A DNA stretch of 64,000 nt from Rhizobium sophorae. GTDB lineage: Bacteria; Pseudomonadota; Alphaproteobacteria; Rhizobiales; Rhizobiaceae. The notes beneath the pieces were generated by a model. That model did no database searches. It saw only the letters and a list, made by a program, of their open reading frames with translations, and was not told the origin of the DNA. The stretch lies in the NCBI RefSeq assembly GCF_013087515.1, contig NZ_JABFCN010000001.1, positions 62,001-126,000 on the forward strand. The letters run 5' to 3'. Position numbers and translations under genes: made by a program. Below are positions 8,549 through 17,832 of the stretch, one piece after another. The number at the start of each line of letters is the position of its first letter. Position 1 is the first letter of the stretch.

Positions 8549-9436
8549 TCACTCTTCGCTCTCACTCCTGCCGTGGGCCCAGTCCATGTAGAGTTCCAGC
8601 GCTTTGCGGGTGACCGGGCCTTCCTGCAGGTTGCGGTCGTCGAGGCGGGTGACGCCGACGACTTTGGAATAGTTGCCGGTGGTGAAGATCTCGTCGGCTT
8701 GCATGAAATCCTCGACGGAGAGGGCTGCTTCGTGGACGTCGAAACCGGCCTGGCGCAGCAGGCCGATGACCCGGGCGCGGGTGATGCCGGCGAGGAAGGT
8801 GCGGTTGGCGGCCGGTGTCATCACCACGCCGTCCTTGACCATGAAGACGTTCGAAGAGGCGGTCTCGACGACATTGCCGTTCAGGTCGCGCACCAGCGCA
8901 TTGTCGAAACCGCGGCTGCGTGCCTCAGAGATCATGCGGCCGCTGTTTGGATAGAGCGAGCCGGTCTTTGCCTCGGTCATCGCCGTTTCCGGCGACGGGC
9001 GGCGATAGGGCGAGACGGTGAGGCTGGTGCCGCCATGGCCGCCCATCGGCGCCTCGAACAGGCAGAGCGCGAAGCGGGTCGATTCCGCGTCGACGGAGAC
9101 GACGCTGCCGGGCGCACCGTGTTCGCCCCAATACATCGGCTTGATATAGATCGCCGTCGCGCCATCGAATTTCGCAACGCCTTCCCAGGCGAGCGTCGCG
9201 ATCTCCTCCGCCGTCTTTACCGGCTTCAAACCCATGGCGAGCGCGGAGCGGTTGATGCGCTGGCAGTGCAGGTCGAGATCCGGCGCGATGCCGTCGAACC
9301 AGCGGGCGCCGTCGAAGACCGTGGAGCCGAGCCACATGGCGTGCGAGGTCGGCCCGATCAGCGGCGGATTGCCGGGAAGCCACTCTCCATCGACATGAGT
9401 CCAGGTGGTTGAACGGGGTGATGTATCGACGGCCAT
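8549..9436 (-). CDS. ilvE: Branched-chain amino acid aminotransferase (class IV)
   Basis: A 295-residue PLP enzyme of fold type IV. Lys-bearing motif AIYIKPMYWG, the EAKTGSLYPNSGRMISEARSRGFDNALV block and the cofactor-phosphate region VETASSNVFMVKDGV are present. The usual role is transamination of Leu/Ile/Val with 2-oxoglutarate; D-amino acid transaminase or aminodeoxychorismate lyase relatives share the fold, but the text fits branched-chain enzymes best. The ATG at 9436 has GGGAGG 5 nt upstream. It is divergent from the alcohol dehydrogenase gene. Confidence 0.85.
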   Translation of the reverse strand: MAVDTSPRSTTWTHVDGEWLPGNPPLIGPTSHAMWLGSTVFDGARWFDGIAPDLDLHCQRINRSALAMGLKPVKTAEEIATLAWEGVAKFDGATAIYIKPMYWGEHGAPGSVVSVDAESTRFALCLFEAPMGGHGGTSLTVSPYRRPSPETAMTEAKTGSLYPNSGRMISEARSRGFDNALVRDLNGNVVETASSNVFMVKDGVVMTPAANRTFLAGITRARVIGLLRQAGFDVHEAALSVEDFMQADEIFTTGNYSKVVGVTRLDDRNLQEGPVTRKALELYMDWAHGRSESEE

Positions 9437-9678
9437 GCTGCCCTCCCTATAAAGCCGGCAAAGCAAAAGCCTCCGCGGCAAGCCCGGTCAAGGACAAATC
9501 CGGGCCGGAAAGACGGAAGCAAGAAAATGCCGGGGAACAGCGTCGGGCCGCAATATTCGTGCGCGGCGAGCCGGCCTTCAGCGATGGGTGCATCAGCAAA
9601 AATGATGGAATGGAATGTTGGAACGGCTGGCTGCCACATGCGATGATGGATGGAAGACGCAGTTAGGGGAAGACGCCG

Positions 9679-10722
9679 ATGAAAGCCATGTTCTACGAAG
9701 CCTTCGAACAGGCGCCCGAGATTCGCACCCTGCCCGATCCGACACCAACCGAGGATGGTGTCGTCATATCGGTCGGCGCGAGCGGGCTCTGCCGCAGCGA
9801 CTGGCACGGCTGGATGGGCCACGACCCGGATATCCGCCTGCCGCATGTGCCGGGACATGAGCTTGCCGGGCGGATCGTCGCCACCGGCCGCGGCGTGATG
9901 CGCTTCAAGGTGGGCGACCGGGTGACCGTGCCCTTCGTTTCCGGCTGCGGCCATTGCAGCGAATGCCATTCCGGCAACCAGCAGGTCTGCCCGAACCAGT
10001 TCCAGCCGGGCTTCACCCATTGGGGGTCGTTCGCCGAATATGTGGCGATCGATTATGCCGATACCAATCTGGTGCACCTGCCCGATACGATCGATGATGC
10101 GACGGCGGCAAGCCTCGGCTGCCGCTTCGCCACCTCTTTTCGCGCCGTCGCCGACCAGGCGCGCACCGGGCCTGGCGAATGGATCGCCGTGCATGGCTGC
10201 GGCGGCGTCGGCCTGTCGGCGATCATGATCGCGACGGCGCTCGGAGCGAATGCGATCGGCATCGACATTTCCGAGGAGAAGCTCGCCTTTGCGCGGGAGT
10301 GCGGGGCGGTGGCGACGGTCAACGCATCCGGCGTCGCCGACGTTGCGGAGGCCGTGCGCGAGATCACCAAGGGCGGCGCGCATGTCTCGATCGACGCGCT
10401 CGGCCATCCCGTCACCTGCTTCAACTCGATCAAGAACCTGCGCCGTCGCGGGCGGCATGTGCAGGTGGGACTGATGCTCGGCGAGAATGCGACACCGCAG
10501 ATTCCGATGGCGCAAGTGATCGGCCACGAGCTGGAAATCTACGGCAGCCACGGCATGCAGGCCTGGCGCTACGACGCCATGCTGTCGATGCTTGCGGCCG
10601 GCAAGATCGCGCCGCAGAAGCTGATCGGGCGCCGCATCAGCCTCGCGGAGGCCGTGCCGGCGCTGATGGCGCTCGACAAGGCTGAGGCCACTGGGATCAG
10701 CGTGATTACCCGCTTTTCATGA
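9679..10722 (+). CDS. Zinc-dependent alcohol dehydrogenase family protein
   Basis: A 347-residue medium-chain dehydrogenase. Catalytic zinc ligands are seen in [11 protein letters not shown] and PGHELAG, and the structural zinc lobe has four cysteines ([15 protein letters not shown]). The Rossmann loop is [11 protein letters not shown] followed by the acidic end IGIDIS, which favours NAD. The substrate alcohol is not evident. GGGGAAGACGCC precedes the start. Confidence 0.9.
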   Translation: MKAMFYEAFEQAPEIRTLPDPTPTEDGVVISVGASGLCRSDWHGWMGHDPDIRLPHVPGHELAGRIVATGRGVMRFKVGDRVTVPFVSGCGHCSECHSGNQQVCPNQFQPGFTHWGSFAEYVAIDYADTNLVHLPDTIDDATAASLGCRFATSFRAVADQARTGPGEWIAVHGCGGVGLSAIMIATALGANAIGIDISEEKLAFARECGAVATVNASGVADVAEAVREITKGGAHVSIDALGHPVTCFNSIKNLRRRGRHVQVGLMLGENATPQIPMAQVIGHELEIYGSHGMQAWRYDAMLSMLAAGKIAPQKLIGRRISLAEAVPALMALDKAEATGISVITRFS

Positions 10723-10781
10723 GGGAACTCCGCCCTCCCCGCCGGTCGCGGGCAAGGGAGGGAGCAAAGCGCAGCCACATA

Positions 10782-10983
10782 CCTCTTCTCCCCAGCGGGG
10801 AGAAGTGCCGGAGCCATAGCGAGGCGATGAGGGGGTGAGCGGCAAAGCCGCGAATGCACTGAGCGCAGGCGAAGGGCAATGAATGGTGTGCCGTGCGGCC
10901 CCCTCATCCGCCCTGCGGGCCACCGACCGGGGTCGAGCCGCGGGTCTCAACCCGCCCTTCGGACCCCCGCTGGGGAGAAGAGG
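10782..10983. repeat. 202-bp palindromic element with 19-bp perfect terminal inverted repeats
   Basis: Left end CCTCTTCTCCCCAGCGGGG (10782-10800) is the exact reverse complement of the right end at 10965-10983. The inside carries a module (CCGACCGGGGTCGAGCC ... CCTTCGGACCCC) that recurs at 48003-48050 and 52140-52195. It fills the gap between the convergent alcohol dehydrogenase and isomerase-like genes and could act as a bidirectional transcription barrier. No transposase is encoded. Confidence 0.8.
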
Positions 10984-11046
10984 GAATAGCAGCCTCAGTG
11001 CTCCGATAAGGTAGTGTTTCCCAGACCTCTCGTTTTGCAACTGGCC

Positions 11047-11865
11047 TTATTCAGCCACCCCAATCGAAGCGAGATAGGCAGCGGAGGCCGGGATCTTCGA
11101 CTTGTCCTTGATCTCGATGATGAGGCGCGGGTTGCTTTCGAGCTTGGCAAGGGCCGCGAAGACGGCATGCCAGCGGATCGTGCCTTCGCCGAGGCTCCAG
11201 TGGCGGTCAGCATATCCGTCGGCATCCTGCAGGTGGACATGCTGGAGGCGATTGCCGGCGGCCTTGACGTAGTAATCGACCGGCGGCGCACCGGTATAGC
11301 CATGGGCATAATGGGCGTGGCCGGTATCGATCGAGACGGCGACGGCGGGCGAGTTGAAGCTCTCGGCAAGCGCCACGCGAATGTGCGGATCTTTGTCCTC
11401 GATGTTCTCGATGACCATGGTGCAGCCGATATCCTCGGCACGCCTGACGGCGTCGCGGAGCGTCATGTGCGTGCGCTCGGTCAAGGCTTCGCGGGCGCCG
11501 GCATTGTCGTCCAGATTGTTGTAGGACCAGGACGTATAAGGGCTGTGGATGACCATATGGGTCGCGCTGATGGCGGCGCAAACATCGAGGCCCTGCAGCA
11601 GGCGCCTTGTGACGACGGCGCGGATATCGGGATCTTCCGAGGCGATGGTGAAGCCCCAGAACGGGCCGTGAATGCCGAGGCGGCCGCCATGACCGTCGAG
11701 AAGCCGCCTGGCGCGGGCGGTAAGCGGCGCCCAGTCTCCATTCAGAATCTCGGTATCGATGAAGCTCTGCAATTCGAGATCGCGGGGCTTTTCGAAGAGC
11801 CAATCACGGTGAAGTTCGACTTCATCGAGCGTCATGGCGGCGCCGACGACGGGAAGAGAGGACAT
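11047..11865 (-). CDS. Sugar phosphate isomerase/epimerase family protein
   Basis: A 272-residue xylose isomerase-like TIM barrel. Candidate metal ligands appear at strand ends: GIHGPFWG, HMVIHSP, MVIENIED, VSIDTGHAHYAHG, VHLQDADG and LIIEIKDKSK. The family includes sugar and inositol isomerases/epimerases and endonuclease IV; the absence of clear DNA-binding features and the family context point to sugar metabolism, but no substrate can be named. AGGACATG spans the start. Confidence 0.82.
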   Translation of the reverse strand: MSSLPVVGAAMTLDEVELHRDWLFEKPRDLELQSFIDTEILNGDWAPLTARARRLLDGHGGRLGIHGPFWGFTIASEDPDIRAVVTRRLLQGLDVCAAISATHMVIHSPYTSWSYNNLDDNAGAREALTERTHMTLRDAVRRAEDIGCTMVIENIEDKDPHIRVALAESFNSPAVAVSIDTGHAHYAHGYTGAPPVDYYVKAAGNRLQHVHLQDADGYADRHWSLGEGTIRWHAVFAALAKLESNPRLIIEIKDKSKIPASAAYLASIGVAE

Positions 11866-12158
11866 GGATGCGCTCCATCAATGTGAATGATCAATGTAAA
11901 TGCCGGGACGGCGTGGAAGGACGGCCCCAAGAACGGCCGCCGCGTTCTATGCGCCCCTTCTGTGTCGGCGGTATTACAGGCGCAGAGCCTTTCGAACCCT
12001 TCCGGCCTCCTTCATTTCCGCATAGCTGATGCGGCATTGACGGACCTTGCGGAAACGCCCCGAAGTACCGATATCGGGTCTGACGGTCTCGTGACGCAGT
12101 GGCGCGCGAGCAGCGCTGAACCCCTGGCAACGGAGCCGTTTGTTCAGCGCTTCAGCTG
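11866..12158. other. Gap without a convincing gene
   Basis: Short frames exist on both strands, but none has a ribosome binding site or recognisable protein. The stretch presumably contains the divergent promoters of the isomerase-like gene and of the cupin unit. Confidence 0.4.
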
Positions 12159-12302
12159 ATGTGGCCCGCTTCTTTGAAGGCGTTCGGCGATGTCCCCCAA
12201 CGACAGGGCGGGTTGTCAAAGGCGTCGCAAAGGTCTAACGGCTGCGCCCGCAAGAAAAAGCCCTGTAAGAAAAAGCCCTGTAAGAAAAAGAAAGAGACAT
12301 GA
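12159..12302 (+). CDS. Possible 47-aa Lys/Cys-repeat peptide ahead of cupin gene
   Basis: ATG at 12159 opens a 47-codon frame ending with two exact KKKPC units and a KKKK run (CARKKKPCKKKPCKKKKET). The DNA carries a 15-bp unit (AAGAAAAAGCCCTGT, 12252-12281) twice plus a 9-bp third copy. Its TGA overlaps the first ATG codons of the cupin gene, an arrangement that would allow translational coupling. No clear Shine-Dalgarno precedes the ATG, so it may equally be an untranslated A-rich leader. No known family. Confidence 0.3.
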   Translation: MWPASLKAFGDVPQRQGGLSKASQRSNGCARKKKPCKKKPCKKKKET

Positions 12303-12766
12303 TGTCCAACTCATTTGTGAAATTGCCTGCGAGCGACGAGGCCAAGCGGTTTTTCGTCCTCGGCGAGCGGGTCGAGCGGCGGCTTAGAACCAGCGGTGCC
12401 TGGCTCAATATCTTCGACGTCACAGTGCCATCAGGCAGCCGGACGCCGAAACATGCGCATGCGAGCCCGGAAGTGTTCCGCATCATCGAGGGCAAGCTGA
12501 CGATCTGGCGCCTGAGCGACAGCGGCCCCGAAGAGATCGAAGCCAGCGCCGGCGACATCGTCACCATCCCGCCCTTCATGGTGCATGGCTATTCCAACCG
12601 CGGAACCGTCCCCGTGGTCTTTTCCGCGGTCGTCGATCATGAGATGGCCGAGTTCATCGAAGCGGAAGGCGCAACCGAGCCGCCGAAAGTTACCCCTTCG
12701 GCAGAAACCATCGCCCGGATGACGGCGGCGGCCAATGCTTACGGGATCACCATCCTCGCGGCCTAA
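12299..12766 (+). CDS. Cupin domain protein
   Basis: A 155-residue single-domain cupin. Motif 1 is PSGSRTPKHAHASPEVFRIIEG (two His and a Glu in metal-ligand positions) and motif 2 is GDIVTIPPFMVHGYSN (third His). These residues suggest a bound metal. Function could be a small dioxygenase, isomerase or sensor; nothing nearby decides it. Two consecutive ATG codons (12299 and 12302) are possible starts, with the A-rich GAAAGAGAC just before. Confidence 0.83.
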   Translation: MMSNSFVKLPASDEAKRFFVLGERVERRLRTSGAWLNIFDVTVPSGSRTPKHAHASPEVFRIIEGKLTIWRLSDSGPEEIEASAGDIVTIPPFMVHGYSNRGTVPVVFSAVVDHEMAEFIEAEGATEPPKVTPSAETIARMTAAANAYGITILAA

Positions 12767-12784
12767 CGGCCGCATCTGGGGGCG

Positions 12785-13423
12785 TCATTCCGCGGCCATG
12801 CTCTCCTCGCGTGGGGGAACTTGGCTGAGAGCTGCAACTGCGAAGGAAGCGAGTGCATGAGCTGATAGCTCACAGCGGCTCGAATGCAGGGTGCCAATAA
12901 TTCTGGGGTCCCATAAGGAGATGATTGAGGCGCAAAAGCAGGATGCGGCCGCCTCAATGTTTCTCGGAACGAACTCTTTAGTCGCGATGCCGGTGCAAAC
13001 GAGCTCCCCAACATGCGCCTGAAATCGCTTCAGATGGTCTCCGAAGGATGGCCAACTGCCTTCTGCGGCAAGAACAACGAGGTCGAACATCCGGCTGTCG
13101 CCGTGACGTGCCTGCAGCATCAGGCGGTGCTGTCCGAGCGCGGTTTCTTTCAGCCGGCGCGCCGCACTGGTAAGCTCGCCGTCGGCAGATGGGGTGAAGG
13201 TGAGATCAGTTTCGAAGAAATTCCCGGCAATAGCATCCCAAATCGCCGCCTTGGAGGGGAAGATTTTGTACACACTTGCCGGCGACTTCCCCAGCAGTCG
13301 AGCGATATCGGCGACGTTTGTTTTCGAGGGGCCGTACAGCCGGCACGCTGCCGTGCCGGCTTCAATGATCGAGGACATGTAGCCAGCCTGCGGCTGGTCT
13401 TTTACAGTCGTGCCAACTTCCAT
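12785..13423 (-). CDS. TetR family regulator at the end of the RND operon
   Basis: A 212-residue regulator. The N-terminal helix-turn-helix reads TNVADIARLLGKSPASVYKIFPSKAAI, followed by a ligand domain that fits no named subgroup. It is the last gene of a five-gene minus-strand run (20.0-12.8 kb), 67 bp after the alpha/beta hydrolase gene, so it is probably co-transcribed and may autoregulate the pump operon. It is not closely similar to the TetR genes at 32492 and 38436. Confidence 0.88.
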   Translation of the reverse strand: MEVGTTVKDQPQAGYMSSIIEAGTAACRLYGPSKTNVADIARLLGKSPASVYKIFPSKAAIWDAIAGNFFETDLTFTPSADGELTSAARRLKETALGQHRLMLQARHGDSRMFDLVVLAAEGSWPSFGDHLKRFQAHVGELVCTGIATKEFVPRNIEAAASCFCASIISLWDPRIIGTLHSSRCELSAHALASFAVAALSQVPPREESMAAE

Positions 13424-13490
13424 TTGCCAATCCTATCTGGTCCGCATGCTGGACGGGTCTCAGGCGGCGCCTGATCGAGGCGGCTGACGA

Positions 13491-14780
13491 TCAGTAAGCA
13501 ATCTGGCCATCCACCATCTTCCCCTCATTCGAGGAGAGTTCCCGCCTCAGGATTTCTCGCGCCTCCGGGCTGATGACTGCGACTGGAGCCGCAACGGCTA
13601 CACGCGCTGCCGAGCCGGCGAAATTGGCCGCTGTCATCCCGATCTGATCGGCAACGCTTGTCTTTCCGCCCTCGAGGCTCTGCCCTGCCAGCCGCCGCCC
13701 GAGCAGGCGCACGATCTCGGGACTGTCGGCGAAGGCGTTGTGGCCGAGCGGATCGTTCGTCGCGATGGCGCTGGTGTCGATGACCGAAACGCCGAGTTCG
13801 TCGAGAAGAGGCGCGTAGGGTCTAAGATCGGATCCGCCGACGCGGTCGATGCCACCAGATAGCCAGCCGGAGACCTCCAGCGCCTTGTCGCGTGTCGACG
13901 TCAAGATCACAAAGTGCGGCCGTTTCGGCCCCATCTCGGTGAACTGGCGACGGAAGACATCGATGTCGATGTCCGGGGACGCGAGAACGACGTTCTTGAC
14001 CTTCGTCGGGATTGATTTCTCGCGCATGGCGACGCCGCGCAGCGCCTCGGCCGCAAGCCAGCCGCCGATGGAATGGGCAAGGATCGTCACATCGGAGACG
14101 TCGGGACTTTTCGCAGCCTGGAGGATCAGATCCTCCAGAGCGCGACGCGAATAGTTGGCGCTCTCCTTGTCGTAGAGGTAGTCGAAGACACGGCCCCTTG
14201 ATGGCCAGGTGAAGAGGATCGGTGCGGCGTCGGTTCCGGAGTCATGGACGATCTGCGCGAAGCGAAAGACAGCGTCGGCGTAGGTGTTGTTGAAGCCATG
14301 CACGAAAATGATGACCTGATGCTTCGTGTTTCTATTCTTCCGGTACCAGTCAAAAGCCTGGCGCTCGGATTGCACCTTGGCAACCTGCGTGACCGCAAAC
14401 TCCTTTTGCGGGTTGGGCGGCATGCGGGACGGCCACTGCACCTCTCCGGCCTTGCGGTTCCGGTCGGGCGGGATGGATACGTCGACGCTGTTAAGGGAAA
14501 TCGCCGTCCCGCGGTCGCCGGAAAAGAGTTTGCCGGGATTCTCCGAAGGCTTACGTGTCGTGGCGACCAGCATGGTGACCCGGCTTGTGCCGGTCGGGGT
14601 CACGGCGAGAGGCTGCAGGACATCCTGCACCCGGTTGGCGCAACCCGATGTAACGAGTGATAGGGCCACAAGGACCGGGAGGGCGCGGCCCAAGCGAGCA
14701 GCGATCGCCTTGGCGAACCCAAACCCAAACCCGGTGAGACCCTGGGCAATGGGCCCAGGGAGTGAGTGCGATATGGTCAT
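13491..14780 (-). CDS. Lipoprotein alpha/beta hydrolase (DUF900-like)
   Basis: A 429-residue protein with an N-terminal lipobox (LSLVTSGCAN, Cys ~47), hence a predicted lipoprotein. The core is a DUF900-type hydrolase: oxyanion text VIIFVHGFNNTYADAV, nucleophile elbow ILAHSIGGW, and a late His in DPLGHNAF. Likely an esterase or lipase-like enzyme in the periplasm; substrate unknown. It starts 1 bp after the RND gene, so it is in the same operon, which is uncommon for this family. A C-terminal ~60-residue Ala-rich tail has no known match. Confidence 0.85.
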   Translation of the reverse strand: MTISHSLPGPIAQGLTGFGFGFAKAIAARLGRALPVLVALSLVTSGCANRVQDVLQPLAVTPTGTSRVTMLVATTRKPSENPGKLFSGDRGTAISLNSVDVSIPPDRNRKAGEVQWPSRMPPNPQKEFAVTQVAKVQSERQAFDWYRKNRNTKHQVIIFVHGFNNTYADAVFRFAQIVHDSGTDAAPILFTWPSRGRVFDYLYDKESANYSRRALEDLILQAAKSPDVSDVTILAHSIGGWLAAEALRGVAMREKSIPTKVKNVVLASPDIDIDVFRRQFTEMGPKRPHFVILTSTRDKALEVSGWLSGGIDRVGGSDLRPYAPLLDELGVSVIDTSAIATNDPLGHNAFADSPEIVRLLGRRLAGQSLEGGKTSVADQIGMTAANFAGSAARVAVAAPVAVISPEAREILRRELSSNEGKMVDGQIAY

Positions 14781-14781
14781 C

Positions 14782-17700
14782 TCAGTGCTGCTCGGCTTCG
14801 CGAGGAATCCGGAACCATGCGACGTAGAGCGCCGGCAGGAAGAGAAGCGTCAGTGCCGTTCCGACGACAATCCCACCCATCATCGCGTAAGCCATGGGAC
14901 CCCAGAAAATCTCATGCGAGATAGGGATCAGGGCGAGCGTTGCGGCCGCGGCAGTGAGCATGATCGGCCGCATGCGGTGCTCGGTCGCCTCCACCACCGC
15001 CTTCCACGCCGACATTCCCTCTGCACGCAACTCCTCGATCTGCACGATCAGGATCACCGAGTTGCGGATGAGGATGCCGACCAGCGCGAGCACGCCCAGG
15101 AGCGCGACGAACCCAAGCGGCGAGTTGCTGGCAAGCAGCGCCACGACGACGCCGATGAGGGCCAGCGGCGCTACCGAGAAGACCAGGAACAGTCTGTGGA
15201 AGCTCTGAAGCTGGATCATCAGCAGCGTCGCCATGATGACGAACATGGCCGGCGCCACCTTCGCGATCGGACCCTGCGACTTGGCGCTTTCCTCGACTGC
15301 GCCGCCGACCTTCACGGAATACCCGGCCGGCATCGTCTTTTCGAAAGCCAAAACCTTGTCGGAGAGCGCCTTTACAACGGTCGCCGGCTGCGTCGCATCG
15401 CCGATCCCGGCCTTGATCGTGATGGTCGGAATTCTGTCGCGCCGCCAGATCGTCGGCTGTTCGAGCTCATAGTGGAAGGTTGCGACCGATGACAGCGGGA
15501 CGGATTGACCGCTGCTGCTCTGCAGTTGCAGGTCAAGCAGGGTGTCGATCGAGCCCCGCTCCTTTTCCGCGGCACGGCCGATGACATCGACCAGATAGAT
15601 GTCATCCCGGACCTGGGTGACGGCATTTCCTTGTACGACGGTGTTGAGCGCCATTGCGATGTCCTCAGACGAGACGCCGAGCTGTCGGGCCTTGTCCTGC
15701 AGCACGTCAATCTTCACGACGCGAGCCGGCTCGTTCCAGTCGAAGGCAAGGTTCCTGAGAGACGGATAGGTGCCGACGATCGAGCCCAGCTTCTGTGCCA
15801 GGTCGCGCACCGTCTGCAGATTTTCGCCGGACACACGGTACTGGATCGGCTTGCCAACCGGAGGCCCGATGTCCAGGAGCTTCACGTAAGCGTCCGTCCC
15901 CGGAAACGTCTTCTGAAGGTAGGTTTCCATCTGCTGCTTCAGCTTGTCGCGAACGTCGAGCCCCTTGGTGACAATGACCGTCTGGCCGAAAGAAACGTCA
16001 GCCGGCTGCACGTCGAAGGAAAGAACGAAGCGCGGCGCACCCCTGCCAACATATGTCGACCAATGCTCGATGCCAGGGTTGCCAGCCAGCATCTCCTGCT
16101 CGAACTGGGCCATCTGGCGGCTCGTTTCGGCAATCGAACTGTTCTGCGGCAGGTTCCAGTCGACGATCAGTTCCGGACGGTCGGAGCTCGGGAAAAACTG
16201 CTGTTGCACCATCGACAGGCCGGCGATCGATCCAGCAAAGAGAACGACTGTTGCCACGATCGTCATCCAGCGCCAACGCAGGCAGAATTGCAGCAGGCTG
16301 GAAAAAATCTTGGCAAAACGGCCCTTGTGCTCGGCGTGCTTCTTCATTGTCTTCGGTAGAATGGTCACGCCAATGAGAGGCGTGAACAAAACCGCGACCA
16401 CCCACGAAACGATCAGCGAAACCCCAATGACGACGAAAAGGGTGAAGGTGAACTCGCCGGCATTGCTCTTGTTGAAAGCGACGGGGATGAAACCCGCGAC
16501 AGTGACGAGCGTGCCTGTCAGCATCGGGAAGGCGGTGGATGTGTAGACGTAGGTGGCGGCCTTCGTCAGACTGTCGCCCGCTTCCAGCCGTGCAACCATC
16601 ATCTCGACGGCGATCATGGCGTCATCGACGAGGAGACCGAGCGCGATGATCAGCGCTCCGAGCGAGATGCGCTGGAGCGATATGCCGGTGTAGAACATGA
16701 CCATGAAGGTGATGGCGAGAACGAGCGGGATCGCGATCGCCACCACCAGGCCGGCCCTCATCCCCAGACTGATGAAGCTGATCGCGAGCACGATCGCGAC
16801 TGCCTCGAACAGGGCTTTCGTGAAGCCGCCGACGGCCTCCTCAACCACCTTCGGTTGGTCGGATACCTGTTCGACGGAGACGCCGACCGGGAGCTCCTGG
16901 GTGATTTTGCTCATCGTCTTCTCAAGCGCTTCGCCGAAGGCAAGCACATTGCCGCCCGTCTTCATGCCGATCGCAAGCCCGATGGCGGGCTTTCCGTTGA
17001 AGCGGAAGAGCGACGTCGGCGGGTCAACATAGCCGCGGGTGACCGTGGCGACGTCGGTCAGCGGGAAGAAGCGGTCGTTGACCCGAGGATTGATCCCACG
17101 CAAGGTGTCTTCGGAGATGAAGCGCCCGCTGACCCGCAAAGCGACCCGTTCCGGCCCGGTTTCGACAAAGCCGGACTGGGTGACGGCGTTCTGCGCCTGC
17201 AGCGTGGCAATGATGGCGGAGCGGTCGATGCCGAGGGCGGCGATCTTGCGGGTGGAGAACTCAAGGTAGATCACCTCATCCTGCGCGCCGACGATGTCGA
17301 CCTTGCCGACGTCGGGGATGTTGAGGATCTGCGTTCGGGCATTCTCGGCGAAATCACGCAGTTCCCTCTGACTGAGGCCGTCTGCCGTGAAGGCAAAAAT
17401 ATTGCCATAAACGTCGCCGAACTGGTCATCGAAGAAGGGTCCGACCACGCCTTGGGGGAATTCGTGCTTGATATCGTCGATCAGGTTGCGCACCCGCGAC
17501 CAGGTGGGCTTTACGTCCCGCGCATTCGTATCCGGAAGCAAATCGACGAAGACGATCGTTTGACCGGCAGTCGTAATGCTGCGGGTATGTTCCAGCTTGT
17601 CGAGCTCCTGGAGCTTCTTTTCGATGCGGTCGGTAACCTGCTGCGTCACCTCCTGGGCAGAAGCACCTGGCCACTGGGCCTGGATCACCATCGTCTTGAT

Positions 17701-17832
17701 CGTGAAGGACGGATCCTCCTCGCGGCCGAGGCCGAGATAGGCAAAGGCGCCCGCCACCGCGAACATGATCATGAAGTACCAGACGAGAGAACGATGCTCG
17801 AGCGCCCAGTTAGAAAGGTTGAATTTATTCAC
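14782..17832 (-). CDS. RND efflux pump, inner-membrane subunit
   Basis: A 1016-residue AcrB-type transporter with the typical first membrane segment, a ~300-residue periplasmic loop, a central membrane bundle and a second repeat. The proton-relay acidic pair is in TM4 (ALIIALGLLVDDAMIAVEMM). Expels hydrophobic drugs or solvents using the proton gradient. It overlaps the upstream adaptor gene by 4 bp (ATGA), showing translational coupling. With two adaptors before it the order resembles triA-triB-triC of Pseudomonas. No outer-membrane channel gene is in the operon, so a TolC-like protein from elsewhere is presumably used. Confidence 0.95.
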   Translation of the reverse strand: MNKFNLSNWALEHRSLVWYFMIMFAVAGAFAYLGLGREEDPSFTIKTMVIQAQWPGASAQEVTQQVTDRIEKKLQELDKLEHTRSITTAGQTIVFVDLLPDTNARDVKPTWSRVRNLIDDIKHEFPQGVVGPFFDDQFGDVYGNIFAFTADGLSQRELRDFAENARTQILNIPDVGKVDIVGAQDEVIYLEFSTRKIAALGIDRSAIIATLQAQNAVTQSGFVETGPERVALRVSGRFISEDTLRGINPRVNDRFFPLTDVATVTRGYVDPPTSLFRFNGKPAIGLAIGMKTGGNVLAFGEALEKTMSKITQELPVGVSVEQVSDQPKVVEEAVGGFTKALFEAVAIVLAISFISLGMRAGLVVAIAIPLVLAITFMVMFYTGISLQRISLGALIIALGLLVDDAMIAVEMMVARLEAGDSLTKAATYVYTSTAFPMLTGTLVTVAGFIPVAFNKSNAGEFTFTLFVVIGVSLIVSWVVAVLFTPLIGVTILPKTMKKHAEHKGRFAKIFSSLLQFCLRWRWMTIVATVVLFAGSIAGLSMVQQQFFPSSDRPELIVDWNLPQNSSIAETSRQMAQFEQEMLAGNPGIEHWSTYVGRGAPRFVLSFDVQPADVSFGQTVIVTKGLDVRDKLKQQMETYLQKTFPGTDAYVKLLDIGPPVGKPIQYRVSGENLQTVRDLAQKLGSIVGTYPSLRNLAFDWNEPARVVKIDVLQDKARQLGVSSEDIAMALNTVVQGNAVTQVRDDIYLVDVIGRAAEKERGSIDTLLDLQLQSSSGQSVPLSSVATFHYELEQPTIWRRDRIPTITIKAGIGDATQPATVVKALSDKVLAFEKTMPAGYSVKVGGAVEESAKSQGPIAKVAPAMFVIMATLLMIQLQSFHRLFLVFSVAPLALIGVVVALLASNSPLGFVALLGVLALVGILIRNSVILIVQIEELRAEGMSAWKAVVEATEHRMRPIMLTAAAATLALIPISHEIFWGPMAYAMMGGIVVGTALTLLFLPALYVAWFRIPREAEQH

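Noticed and set aside
8141..9412. 423-codon plus-strand frame spanning nadE upstream region and the aminotransferase
   Set aside because: It crosses a repeat and runs antisense to the aminotransferase; no recognisable protein.
9358..10551. 397-codon minus-strand frame
   Set aside because: Antisense to the zinc alcohol dehydrogenase; composition is His/Arg/Ala-rich with no domain.
11887..12159. Possible 90-codon gene before the cupin
   Set aside because: No ribosome binding site, no family, and not coupled to any neighbour.
12252..12290. Simple A-rich slippage tract as pure ribosome binding region
   Set aside because: Not excluded, but the exact 15-bp periodicity in one reading frame made the coding option worth listing at low confidence.
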